In this document: positions 17,279-26,459 of the stretch, in pieces
Position numbering within the stretch: the first letter of the stretch is position 1
Layout of the letters: every line of letters starts with the position of its first letter
Made by a program: the position numbers and the translations under genes
NCBI GenBank assembly: GCA_948566455.1
Contig: CAOYQO010000004.1
Location: forward strand, 105,644-169,643
Direction: 5' to 3'
Length of the DNA stretch: 64,000 bases
From: an uncultured Phocaeicola sp.
GTDB taxonomy: Bacteria; Bacteroidota; Bacteroidia; Bacteroidales; Bacteroidaceae
The notes under the pieces: model-generated
Database searches by the model: none
What the model was told of the DNA's origin: nothing
Seen by the model: the letters and a program-made list of their open reading frames with translations, nothing else

Positions 17279-18517
17279 ATGACTAAGAAACTTCTTACAC
17301 AGATAAAGAATGAATGGCTCTCAAACCTATGGTTAGCGTTGGAGTTGCTGGTGGTGAGCGTAGTGATGTGGTATGTGGTGGACTACCTTTATACCCGTGC
17401 TGCCACTTACCTGGAACCGCGAGGTTTCAACATAGAGCATTGCTATCTCATTGAATTGGGTGAACTGACACCGAAGAGTCCCGATTATACGCCTGATAAG
17501 AGTAGGGATGACACACATGCGGATATTGCTGAATTGGTAGAACGCTTACGCCGCCGTCCGGAGGTGGAAGCTGTCAGCCTTTCGCAAAATTCGTATCCTT
17601 ATAATGGAAGCAATAGTAGCGGGGAGGTGCGTTATGATACGCTTCAGTCACCCGGATGGACTATCCGTAGAATGGTTACGCCGGACTTTGTTCGTGTCTT
17701 CCGCTATCAAGGTACACGGGGTGAAACGCCCGAACAGTTGGCGGAGATGTTGGAACGCGGTGAGTTTCTGGCTTCTGACAACCTTTATAGAAAGTACGAC
17801 CGTAAGCTGACGGAGTTTGTAGGCAAGCGTTTCCAACTTTTTGGTGATACGACTAAAACGTATCAACTGGGAGCATCCTTGCAGAATGTACGCTATCATG
17901 ACTACGACCAGGCTCATTCTTCGTTTTGCTTTCTGGCTAAACAGTCTTTCTATTATGTAGGTCTGGAACTCTGTGTTCGCGTCCGCGAAGGGCAGGACAA
18001 TAATTTTATTACAAAATTGAAGGAGGACAGTGAAAGCCAGTTCCGCATAGGCAACCTCTTTATTTCGGAGATTCGTTCGTTTCACGATATACGCCGCAAT
18101 TTCCAGCAGGCATGGACCAATAATATCCGTAACTATGTGATGGGTATGGGATTTCTGCTGTTGAACATCTTCCTCGGACTGCTTGGAACATTCTGGTTCC
18201 GTACGCAGCAACGCCGTTCGGAGATTGCATTGCATAAAGCACATGGGGCAACAGACCGTGCCATCTTCAGCCGTCTGCTGAGTGAAGGCTTGCTGCTGTT
18301 AGCGGTTGTTACGCCTATTGCACTGGTCGTTGACTGGAACCTGGCGCATATGGAACTGAATTCATGGCGTAACGATACGACGTTGGAATGGGATAGATTG
18401 CTGTTCTGTGCAGGCATTAGTTTTGTATTAATGGCGTTGATGATTGCCATCGGTATCGGTATTCCGGCACGCAAGGCAATGAAGGTGCAGCCGGCTGAAG
18501 CCTTGCATGACGAATAA
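17279..18517 (+). CDS. MacB/FtsX-type permease, pair 5, B-type
   Basis: 412 residues. Starts TKKLLTQIKNEWLSNLWLALELLVV. The NGW motif is SNLW here and in pair 6. The region NIEHCYLIELGELTPKSPDY is nearly the same as in the pair-6 B protein (NLSFNSLTPKSALY), so pairs 5 and 6 are recent duplicates relative to the others. Coupling segment: SEIALHKAHGATDRA. The tail VQPAEALHDE is canonical. It is spaced 33 bp from its A partner, the widest intra-pair gap of the array. Confidence 0.86.
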   Translation: MTKKLLTQIKNEWLSNLWLALELLVVSVVMWYVVDYLYTRAATYLEPRGFNIEHCYLIELGELTPKSPDYTPDKSRDDTHADIAELVERLRRRPEVEAVSLSQNSYPYNGSNSSGEVRYDTLQSPGWTIRRMVTPDFVRVFRYQGTRGETPEQLAEMLERGEFLASDNLYRKYDRKLTEFVGKRFQLFGDTTKTYQLGASLQNVRYHDYDQAHSSFCFLAKQSFYYVGLELCVRVREGQDNNFITKLKEDSESQFRIGNLFISEIRSFHDIRRNFQQAWTNNIRNYVMGMGFLLLNIFLGLLGTFWFRTQQRRSEIALHKAHGATDRAIFSRLLSEGLLLLAVVTPIALVVDWNLAHMELNSWRNDTTLEWDRLLFCAGISFVLMALMIAIGIGIPARKAMKVQPAEALHDE

Positions 18518-18540
18518 GTTTTAAGATAAAACGAAATATT

Positions 18541-19821
18541 ATGATACGACTCTATTTTCTTCAGGCATTCTACCATTTGCGCGAGAACCCTATCATTACC
18601 TGGGTGTCTGTGTTAGGTACGGCAATGGCAATCTGCATGATTATGGTACTGGTTATTACTTTCCAGGTGCGGCTCGTGGACTGTGAACCTGAAGTGAATC
18701 GCTCGCGTACACTTTATGTTCCTTATATGTCTGTGAAACAAAAAGGTGGATCAGATAATGAGTCCGCTAATTCTTCCATGTCCGTGCGTACGGGTCGCGA
18801 ATGTTTCCGTGCATTGACTACGCCCGAAGCTGTAACTTTGGCAAGTGGCGTTGATAAGGTTCGTGCTTCGGTTCCTTCCGGATCGAAGGCGACGGCAGAT
18901 ATGGTGCAAACCGATGAATCATTCTGGACGATTTTCAGTTTTCGTTTTCTGAGTGGCGCAGCGTTTACCAAGGCTGACTGTGATGCCGGATTACCGCGTG
19001 CTGTACTGGATGCCACCACTGCTCGTAGGCTGTTTGGTACTACCGATGCAGTGGGGCGTACCGTACAATTGAATTATGTCGACTATACCGTTGCCGGAGT
19101 GGTTGCTGATGTCTCTATGCTTGCTACGGCTGCTTATGCACAGATATGGGTGCCTTATACTGCTGCGGGTGCGGAATCTATGTCCTGGCAGAATGATACA
19201 ATGGGACCTATGCATGCCATTATCCTTGCCCGTTCATCTGCGGACTTTGATGCAATTCGTGAAGAAACAGAGTTATTGCGTAAAAAGTATAATGACGGGT
19301 TGCAAGATGTCGAAGTCTTTTATCGTGGACAGCCCGATACTCAATTGGCTTATCTTTATCGTCGCTGGTATGCAGAACCTGATGTTTCGGGAGTGATGCT
19401 GCGTTATGCTATTGTTATTATCATTCTGCTTCTTGTTCCGGCTATTAACCTGTCCGGTATGACTCTTTCGCGCATGCGTCGCCGTATGGCTGAAATTGGA
19501 GTACGTAAGGCTTTCGGCGCTACGGGCGGCGAATTGATGCGTCAGGTCTTTTTCGAGAATCTGGTGTTGACGTTGCTGGCAGGTATTGTTGGCTTGGCAC
19601 TGAGTTACGCTGCTACTTTTGTGTTGAACGGTTTCCTTTTCAGCAATTCGATGAACGCCTCGCTGAGTGGTGAGACTGCACTGACACCGGGGATGTTGCT
19701 GTCACCATGGGCCTTTATTGCAGCATTTGCATTCTGCCTCCTGATGAACGTGCTTTCCGCAGGTATTCCTGCATGGCGTGCTTCACGGATGAATATTACT
19801 GACGCTATTAATCAAAGATAG
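18541..19821 (+). CDS. MacB/FtsX-type permease, pair 6, A-type
   Basis: 426 residues. N-terminus IRLYFLQAFYHLRENPIITWVSVLG, TM1 about 19-42. Shares EPEVNRSR with pair 4 and NSSMSVRTGRECFRALTTPEAVT with pair 5, showing mosaic similarity among A members. Coupling segment: AEIGVRKAFGATGGEL. The final TM leads into GIPAWRASRMNITDAINQ. It is separated from its B partner by only 2 bp. Confidence 0.87.
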   Translation: MIRLYFLQAFYHLRENPIITWVSVLGTAMAICMIMVLVITFQVRLVDCEPEVNRSRTLYVPYMSVKQKGGSDNESANSSMSVRTGRECFRALTTPEAVTLASGVDKVRASVPSGSKATADMVQTDESFWTIFSFRFLSGAAFTKADCDAGLPRAVLDATTARRLFGTTDAVGRTVQLNYVDYTVAGVVADVSMLATAAYAQIWVPYTAAGAESMSWQNDTMGPMHAIILARSSADFDAIREETELLRKKYNDGLQDVEVFYRGQPDTQLAYLYRRWYAEPDVSGVMLRYAIVIIILLLVPAINLSGMTLSRMRRRMAEIGVRKAFGATGGELMRQVFFENLVLTLLAGIVGLALSYAATFVLNGFLFSNSMNASLSGETALTPGMLLSPWAFIAAFAFCLLMNVLSAGIPAWRASRMNITDAINQR

Positions 19822-19823
19822 AT

Positions 19824-21098
19824 ATGAAGAACTTGCTGACACAAATAAAGAATGAATGGCGGAGCAATCTTTTCCTGCTCGTAGAGTTACTGTTGGTTTT
19901 TGCAGTGCTGTGGTATATTGTTGACTGGGTTACCGTCACTGCACGTGTCTATCACGCTCCGATGGGGTTCGATACGGAGCATTGCTACAATCTCTCTTTC
20001 AATAGCCTGACTCCTAAATCTGCATTATACGATCCGGCTCTGACAGCCGAAGACGATGTGGATGCTCTGCTTGAGATAACTGAACGTTTACGTCACCGTC
20101 CCGGTGTGGAGGCGGTTACTGTCTCACAAAACTGCTTCCCATATAATGAAGGGAGTAGTGGAGCATATTTTTATCTACAGGATACTATATGTGTCACTGC
20201 CCATCAGGTTTGGTCTGACCCGGATTTCTATCGTGTTTTCCGTTATCACACTGTTGATGGTGGGGATGCGGATAAACTTGCTGCCGCTACTTCCGATCAG
20301 ACTCTGGTTGTCACTTCCAATGTCACTGACAGATATCCTGAACTGAATATGCCTGATGCCTGTTCCTTGCTGAACAAGGAAGTTGCTTTGACCAATCCTG
20401 ATCGTGGTTACTATCGACGTGTTGCCGCCATTGCCGCCCCAGTGCGCAGTTCCCATTTTGAAACATCACATGAATGGGGTGGGGCATTTATCGGTTATAA
20501 TCTGAATCGTGATGCCCTTATCAATGAGTTGGGCAACGTGCGTTACGTCCAGGTCAGCTTGCGCGTTTCTCCTGATGCGGACCATGATTTTGTTGATGCG
20601 CTTATGGAAGATGCCGACCGTCTCTACCGGATAGGCAATGTCTATTTGCTTGATGTGCTTCCTTTCAGTGATATTCGTTACGTTCGGGAACTTGAAGATG
20701 TGAACGAAGTGAAAACACAGCTTTGCATTCTTTTCTTCTTGATGCTGAATATATTTTTGGGTGTTATCGGTACTTTCTGGTTTCGTACACAACATCGGTG
20801 CCGTGAAGTGGCGTTGCGTATGGCAATGGGATCCAGCCGTCGCGGTGTGTTCTTACGCCTGATGGGTGAGGGGCTGTTACTATTATCGGTCGCTGCCGTT
20901 CCTGCTCTGCTGATTGCTTTCAATGTGGGTATTGCCGAGTTGGTAGACATTAACAAGATGCAGTTCACATTTGAGCGCTTCTTGATTGCAGCTGTGTTTA
21001 CGTGGTTGCTTATGGCATTGATGATTGTTGTCGGCATCTGGTATCCTGCTTATAAGGCTATGCAGTTACAGCCTGCCGAGGCACTTCACGATGAATAG
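19824..21098 (+). CDS. MacB/FtsX-type permease, pair 6, B-type
   Basis: 424 residues. N-terminus KNLLTQIKNEWRSNLFLLVELLLVF. Coupling segment REVALRMAMGSSRRGVF, tail LQPAEALHDE. In the periplasmic domain, SQNCFPYNEGSSGAYFYLQDT aligns with SQNSYPYNGSNSSGEVRY of pair 5, again placing these two B proteins together. Three C-terminal TM helices begin near residue 295. It lies 25 bp ahead of pair 7. Confidence 0.86.
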   Translation: MKNLLTQIKNEWRSNLFLLVELLLVFAVLWYIVDWVTVTARVYHAPMGFDTEHCYNLSFNSLTPKSALYDPALTAEDDVDALLEITERLRHRPGVEAVTVSQNCFPYNEGSSGAYFYLQDTICVTAHQVWSDPDFYRVFRYHTVDGGDADKLAAATSDQTLVVTSNVTDRYPELNMPDACSLLNKEVALTNPDRGYYRRVAAIAAPVRSSHFETSHEWGGAFIGYNLNRDALINELGNVRYVQVSLRVSPDADHDFVDALMEDADRLYRIGNVYLLDVLPFSDIRYVRELEDVNEVKTQLCILFFLMLNIFLGVIGTFWFRTQHRCREVALRMAMGSSRRGVFLRLMGEGLLLLSVAAVPALLIAFNVGIAELVDINKMQFTFERFLIAAVFTWLLMALMIVVGIWYPAYKAMQLQPAEALHDE

Positions 21099-21123
21099 TG
21101 TTATTCTATAAAACGATATACTT

Positions 21124-22362
21124 ATGATATTCAGACAAACATTTACACTTTTACGGCAGAATCCGTTTTTCAGTGTCGTTTCCATTATCGGCACGGCGGT
21201 GAGTATCGCTTTTGCTATGGTAGTCTACATGGTTTATGATATCCAGACTGCCAATATTCGTCCCGAATCGTATCGTGACCGAATGGTTTATTCTTCTTAT
21301 GGTTATAGTTACCGTAAGGCAGATCATAGCAATTCAAATACGGGTATGTCTTACCAGGCTGCCAGTCGTGTTTTCGGCGATCTGCCCGGTGCGGAACTAG
21401 TCACTTATACCGGCTATGTCACCATGGAGTATTGTGGTGCTTCACCGGAGCAAGGACGTCGTTGCGAGAAGCGTCGTGTCGATCTGAACTTCTGGCGTCT
21501 TTATGATATCCGTTTCGTAGCCGGTCGTCCTTTCGATCAGCAAGAGTTTGATGCTTGTTCAGATGTTGTCGTCATTGCCGAGCGATTGGCACGCGAGGCT
21601 TTCGGTTCGGCAGAAGAAGCTATTGGCAAGAGCTATTTTGTTGGTTTCCGTCCCAAACGTGTAGTAGGGGTTACGGAAGATGTAAGTTCCCTTTTCACCT
21701 TTGCCTATGGCGAGGTGTGGGTGCCATACTATACTAAAGATCCTGCATGGGGGAGTGAAGGTTTGCGTGGTGGTTTTGAAGCGATGGTGTTGTGTAAACC
21801 TGATGTCAGTTTGGATGAAATGAAACAGCAGATAGAAAGTTCACTGGACCGCCTGAATGCGTCACTGACTGAATATGAGTTGGCACTTCCCGACCTGAGC
21901 ACTTACGCTGAGCGCCAGTTCTTCCGTGATGATTTTCTTAACCCTATGGCTGCTTGTATCTTCTTGGGACTTATTTTACTCATTGTGCCTGCAATCAATG
22001 TCAGTGGACTTATATCTTCTCAGATGTCACGTCGTCTGTCGGAACTTGCGGTGCGCAAAGCTTATGGTGCCAGTCGTCTGACTTTGATGTCACAGTTACT
22101 AATTGAGAATTTGCTGATGGCATTTATCGGTGCATTACTGGGCTTCCTGCTTTCATGCCTGTTGTTATGGTTGGGTAAAGATTGGATGTTGGCAGGCGGA
22201 TATACCAGTGGAAATTTTGAGGTTAGTATTTGGCTTTTCCTACGGCCTGCTGTATTCCTGATGGTATTGGGGGTATGTCTGCTTTTCAATTTGCTATCCG
22301 TATTTATTCCGGCATGGAATGCCACCCGCCGTCCGATAGCGGAAGTTATCAGTGGAGAATGA
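21124..22362 (+). CDS. MacB/FtsX-type permease, pair 7, A-type
   Basis: 412 residues, the shortest and most divergent A member. It begins IFRQTFTLLRQNPFFSVVSIIG with TM1 about 16-38 and lacks the usual positively charged residues before KQAW. Its coupling segment reads SELAVRKAYGASRLTL, so the otherwise invariant GVRK is AVRK. The C-terminus RPIAEVISGE also differs from the usual SLN ending. The periplasmic domain keeps FWRLYDIRFVAGRPFDQQEF. It is spaced 27 bp from its B partner. Confidence 0.85.
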   Translation: MIFRQTFTLLRQNPFFSVVSIIGTAVSIAFAMVVYMVYDIQTANIRPESYRDRMVYSSYGYSYRKADHSNSNTGMSYQAASRVFGDLPGAELVTYTGYVTMEYCGASPEQGRRCEKRRVDLNFWRLYDIRFVAGRPFDQQEFDACSDVVVIAERLAREAFGSAEEAIGKSYFVGFRPKRVVGVTEDVSSLFTFAYGEVWVPYYTKDPAWGSEGLRGGFEAMVLCKPDVSLDEMKQQIESSLDRLNASLTEYELALPDLSTYAERQFFRDDFLNPMAACIFLGLILLIVPAINVSGLISSQMSRRLSELAVRKAYGASRLTLMSQLLIENLLMAFIGALLGFLLSCLLLWLGKDWMLAGGYTSGNFEVSIWLFLRPAVFLMVLGVCLLFNLLSVFIPAWNATRRPIAEVISGE

Positions 22363-22389
22363 TTGTTTAAAAACTAAAGATAAACCATT

Positions 22390-23703
22390 ATGATAAAGTC
22401 TATCCTGACCCAAATCTGGAACCAACGCCGCTTGAACGGTTGGATCTTCGCAGAACTGCTGATTGTTTTCGTTCTGTTATGGTATTGCCTTGATATGCTC
22501 TATGCCTTTGCTTATGCAGAACGTCAGCCTAAAGGGTATGATTTGGAGCATGTGTATAAAGTCCGTATTTCCACGAATCCCACTCAGTTGGTGCTTTGCT
22601 CTTCCGAAGATAGTTTGCAAGATTTCTGGTTCAAGCCTATGGAGGAAGTGTTTCGACGGATCAAGCAAAATCCGGATGTGGAGAGTGCCTGTATCTGGCT
22701 TGGTTCTGATACTTATACTCGGAACACTGTATTCCAGGGATACACCACAGACAGTGTAAGTGTGAAGGATGCTAATATTCGTTATGTATCTCCTGAATAC
22801 TTTGATGTAATGCGTATTCCAATACAAGAAGGCACAGGAATGTTTTCTGCTGATATGAATGCCTTTGAAAGTACTTCCGGCTCTTCGCTGTCATTTGCTT
22901 CAGCCGAGTGGAATCCTGCTGTCACTCCATTGCCCGCTGTCATTACATTAGAGCTGGCCGACAGCCTTTTTCACGCTCATAACGGAGTATTGGGGAAGGA
23001 ATTTTTCGATTATTATACAGGTAGCAGTCTCCGTTACTGGGTGACTGCCGTATGCGACCATCAGAAGACAGATGATTATGCCCGCTATGAATCTTTCATT
23101 TTAACCCCTCTTCCGAATTGGTTTTACAGAATGCAAGCTATTCCTTTTATTTCCATTCGCGTGCGCCCCGAAGCTGATACGAATGATTTTGCTACCCGCT
23201 TCTCCCGTGAAATGACTTCACGGTTGCAGGTTGCACCGTTCTATCTGTTTGAAGTCCGTAGCTATGATGAACAGAAAGCGGAGCGTGATGCATCCGAAGG
23301 GATTACTCCGTATATTCGCAGTGCACGGCTTATTGCTATATTCTTTAGCTTCAATGTTTTTATCGGGTTGATGGGGACTTTCTGGTTCCGTACCCGCCAT
23401 CGCCGTAGTGAAATTGCTTTGCGTATGGCGATGGGAAGCAGTCGTTCCAGGATACGTTCCCAATTGTTGGGAGAAGGTTTGTTATTGTTGATACTGGCAG
23501 CTATTCCGGCTTTGATTATTTGTGGTAATCTGGTTATGGCGGAAGCTGTAATGACGGAACAGGCTGACGCTACCGGACTTCGCTTTGTGTTAGTCTCATT
23601 ATTCACTTTCTTTCTTATGACCTTGATGGTAATTGCCGGTATCTGGTTCCCTGCTGCACAGGCGATGCGGGTGAAACCGGCGGATGCTTTACACAACGAA
23701 TAG
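22390..23703 (+). CDS. MacB/FtsX-type permease, pair 7, B-type
   Basis: 437 residues, the longest B member. N-terminus IKSILTQIWNQRRLNGWIFAELLIV, coupling segment SEIALRMAMGSSRSRI, tail VKPADALHNE. The periplasmic domain (about 45-310) carries an insertion around FESTSGSSLSFASAEWNP not seen in other B members. It is the last permease. A strong terminator hairpin follows at 23723-23761, marking the end of the locus. Confidence 0.86.
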   Translation: MIKSILTQIWNQRRLNGWIFAELLIVFVLLWYCLDMLYAFAYAERQPKGYDLEHVYKVRISTNPTQLVLCSSEDSLQDFWFKPMEEVFRRIKQNPDVESACIWLGSDTYTRNTVFQGYTTDSVSVKDANIRYVSPEYFDVMRIPIQEGTGMFSADMNAFESTSGSSLSFASAEWNPAVTPLPAVITLELADSLFHAHNGVLGKEFFDYYTGSSLRYWVTAVCDHQKTDDYARYESFILTPLPNWFYRMQAIPFISIRVRPEADTNDFATRFSREMTSRLQVAPFYLFEVRSYDEQKAERDASEGITPYIRSARLIAIFFSFNVFIGLMGTFWFRTRHRRSEIALRMAMGSSRSRIRSQLLGEGLLLLILAAIPALIICGNLVMAEAVMTEQADATGLRFVLVSLFTFFLMTLMVIAGIWFPAAQAMRVKPADALHNE

Positions 23704-23722
23704 TCAGTTTTTCTTCTATATG

Positions 23723-23761
23723 TGCACCTTTTCTTTTGCATAAGGTAAAAGAAAAGGTGCA
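23723..23761 (+). terminator. Intrinsic terminator ending the permease array
   Basis: TGCACCTTTTCTTTT and AAAAGAAAAGGTGCA form a 15-bp perfect stem with a 9-nt loop. The stem is followed by a T-rich stretch, and it is nearly symmetrical in the other direction. Confidence 0.8.
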
Positions 23762-23788
23762 TTCTATTCTGTATTTCAATATAATCCG

Positions 23789-23796
23789 TATATTTG
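23789..23796 (+). promoter_or_regulatory. -7 promoter element of the sensor kinase gene
   Basis: TATATTTG matches TAnnTTTG. It overlaps an upstream in-frame ATG at 23794, so that ATG cannot be the start, which supports initiation at 23845. Confidence 0.6.
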
Positions 23797-23844
23797 CGAG
23801 GAAAATTCTTAGCACATTTATTCAAAAACAGAAGAAATCGAGAT

Positions 23845-26457
23845 ATGAAGAGACGCATTCTCCTCGTGATGCTGATAGGCCTGTTTCCTTGCATTGTATT
23901 TGCCGGACACCTTTATGCTGCAGAACGTACATACAACGTGCTTTTCATCCAGTCATATAATCATCGTACTCCCTGGAATGAACGTTTGACGGAAGGAGTG
24001 CGTGATGGTCTGTCACGTGGAGGTATAAAAGCGAAAGTTACAACAGAATATCTGGATGCCGATTACTGGACTTTCGCATCTGAGTGTGTCATTATGCGGC
24101 GTATTTGTGAACGGGCACGTCAGAAAAACACGGATATTATTATAACAAGCAGTGACGAGGCTTTCTATACATTGATGCATTGTGGGGATTCTCTGCCTTA
24201 TAAATTACCGGTTGTAGTATCGGGTATTAAATATCCTAATGAAAAACTGATGTCGAAGTTACCCAATGTCTGTGGGTATACATCTAAGATCGATTTCATA
24301 CATTTGCTTGAAAATGCACGTCGTGTATTCCCTAATCGTACAGAAGTAGTTTGTGTTTCAGATAGCAGTCTTTTAGGACTTAGAGGAGTTGCTGAATTAG
24401 AACGTGCGTGGCCTGATTATCAGCAGCTTCATCCTGAATATAAGTTGAAAGTAATGAATGTGCAGGCACAGGCTCCCAATCCTGTTATTGCTTCCATCTG
24501 TTATGATTATAACGCATATAACCGTATTGTCATTGCTCCCAAATGGACTCCTTTTCTCTCTTTTATCGGAAAAAACTCTAAGGCACCGGTTTTTGCCGGA
24601 CAGAGTCTGGCTTTGACAAATGGAGTATTCTGTGTGCACGATATGGAGCCTTATGAAGGGGCCAGTGCAGCAGGTAAATGTGCTGCGCAAGTTTTGCAAG
24701 GTGCCACACCTTCTGTGGTTGGAGTTACGGATCTTCCAGGCAAATTGCTTTACGACTTTAAGCAGTTGGAATATTTCAGAGTAAATGCGGATAAAGTGAG
24801 TGATAGTGGTGTTATCATGAATGCACCTTTGATGGAACGTTACCGCATCTGGTTCGTGTTGTTCTACTCTATTATTGTAGGTGCATTAGTTTTCCTCGTA
24901 ATCTGGCTTTATCGTTTGAATCGTCATGAATCACGCCGTCGTATGCATGCTCAAACACGTTTACTGATACAGAATCGTTTGGTGGAGCAACGTGATGAAT
25001 TTGATAATATTTTCTGTTCTATTCGCGACGGGTTGATTACGTATGATACGGATTTCCGTATACATTTTGTTAATCGTGCTTTGATGTTGATGCTCGAACT
25101 GGATCCTGATACTCATACGGCACGTTATTACGAAGGTCAGATGGCTGGTTCCATTTTCCATATCTATTCGAATGGGGAGGATATTCTACAGTCTTTACTG
25201 AAACAGGTGAGAGCTGAGCGTCGTGTAATACCTATTCCGGAGAAGGCTTTTATGCAGGAAGTTCATAAAGGAACTTATTTCCCTGTTTCTGGTGAGATTG
25301 TACCGATTTATTCCAAGAATAAGATGACGGGTATGGCTATTTGTTGCCGTAATATTTCGGAGGAAGAAATGCATAAGCGTTTCTTCAATCTGGCTGTGGA
25401 TGCAAGTTCCGTATATCCCTGGCAATATGACATACGTACGCATAGTTTCCATTTTTCAGGTGCTTTGCTTGATTACTTCGGTCTTCCCGGCAAGCAGACT
25501 ATCTTGCGGAAAGAATTGGAGCTTTTTATCCATGCGGATGATTTGGAAGAGGCTCACCGACATTTCACGGCCATTTTCAAAGGTGAGGAAATGGATACCC
25601 GTATGAGTTTCCGTATGCGTAGCGGAGAAGGTAAATATGAATGGTGGGAATTCCGTAGTGCCTCTTATAACGGTCTGGATTCTGAGGCGCCTTATATGGT
25701 ATTGGGTGTTTGTCAAAGTATACAGCGCTATAAAACTACCGAAGAAGAATTGATTGCAGCCCGTGACAAAGCTTTGCAGGCTGATACTCTGAAATCGGCT
25801 TTCCTGGCCAATATGAGTCATGAAATTCGTACTCCATTGAATTCTATTGTCGGTTTCTCCGATTTACTGAAAGATATTGATGCATTCAGTCCTGAAGAAG
25901 TAAAACAGTTTGTAGATACAATCAATACGAACTGTACTTTATTGTTGGCATTGATTAATGACATTCTTGATCTGTCTCGCATTGAGTCCGGTTCAATGGA
26001 CTTCCGTTTTGCCGGATACAACCTTATGTTTGTAATGCAGCAGATCTATGATTCTCAGCGTCTGAGTATGCCTCCGGGTGTAGAGCTGGTCATGAAATTG
26101 CCCGAAGAAAGTAAATCCATAGTAACGGATTCTGTCCGCCTGAAACAGGTGATCAATAACTTCATTAACAATGCCAAGAAATTTACGACTCAAGGCTCTA
26201 TAACCTTCGGTTTCCTTACAGAAGAACCAGGTTATACGATCTTTTTTGTAGAAGATACCGGAAGCGGTATTTCAGAAGAAAACCAGCGACGTATATTCGA
26301 ACGTTTTTATAAGGTAGATAGCTTTACACAGGGTGCTGGTCTGGGATTGAGCATCTGCCAGACTATTGTAGAGCGTTTCAGAGGAGAAATAAATGTATCT
26401 TCAGAATTAGGAGAAGGTACACGCTTTACAGTACGTGTACCCGATTATAATGAATAG
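23845..26457 (+). CDS. Sensor histidine kinase with periplasmic ABC-binding-like sensor and PAS domains
   Basis: 870 residues from the ATG at 23845, chosen because a signal-peptide-like helix begins there and the promoter overlaps the earlier ATG. Order: signal/TM segment to about residue 25 (ending GHLYAAERTYNV), a periplasmic binding-protein-like domain of the ABC-substrate-binding fold (about 27-330), a TM helix (about 333-356), and a PAS domain (about 380-490). A second PAS/PAC region follows (about 510-630), then HisKA with FLANMSHEIRTPLNS (about 652-720) and HATPase with N-box NNFINNAKKF and GAGLGLSIC. There is no receiver domain, so the partner regulator is separate. Its position directly behind the permease array suggests it senses a ligand tied to the transporter. 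Its own promoter argues for independent expression. Confidence 0.88.
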   Translation: MKRRILLVMLIGLFPCIVFAGHLYAAERTYNVLFIQSYNHRTPWNERLTEGVRDGLSRGGIKAKVTTEYLDADYWTFASECVIMRRICERARQKNTDIIITSSDEAFYTLMHCGDSLPYKLPVVVSGIKYPNEKLMSKLPNVCGYTSKIDFIHLLENARRVFPNRTEVVCVSDSSLLGLRGVAELERAWPDYQQLHPEYKLKVMNVQAQAPNPVIASICYDYNAYNRIVIAPKWTPFLSFIGKNSKAPVFAGQSLALTNGVFCVHDMEPYEGASAAGKCAAQVLQGATPSVVGVTDLPGKLLYDFKQLEYFRVNADKVSDSGVIMNAPLMERYRIWFVLFYSIIVGALVFLVIWLYRLNRHESRRRMHAQTRLLIQNRLVEQRDEFDNIFCSIRDGLITYDTDFRIHFVNRALMLMLELDPDTHTARYYEGQMAGSIFHIYSNGEDILQSLLKQVRAERRVIPIPEKAFMQEVHKGTYFPVSGEIVPIYSKNKMTGMAICCRNISEEEMHKRFFNLAVDASSVYPWQYDIRTHSFHFSGALLDYFGLPGKQTILRKELELFIHADDLEEAHRHFTAIFKGEEMDTRMSFRMRSGEGKYEWWEFRSASYNGLDSEAPYMVLGVCQSIQRYKTTEEELIAARDKALQADTLKSAFLANMSHEIRTPLNSIVGFSDLLKDIDAFSPEEVKQFVDTINTNCTLLLALINDILDLSRIESGSMDFRFAGYNLMFVMQQIYDSQRLSMPPGVELVMKLPEESKSIVTDSVRLKQVINNFINNAKKFTTQGSITFGFLTEEPGYTIFFVEDTGSGISEENQRRIFERFYKVDSFTQGAGLGLSICQTIVERFRGEINVSSELGEGTRFTVRVPDYNE

Positions 26458-26459
26458 TA

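Noticed and set aside
2523..26457. Search for a TolC-type outer-membrane channel with the MacB-like locus
   Set aside because: No protein in the window has the TolC repeat pattern, so no channel is claimed.
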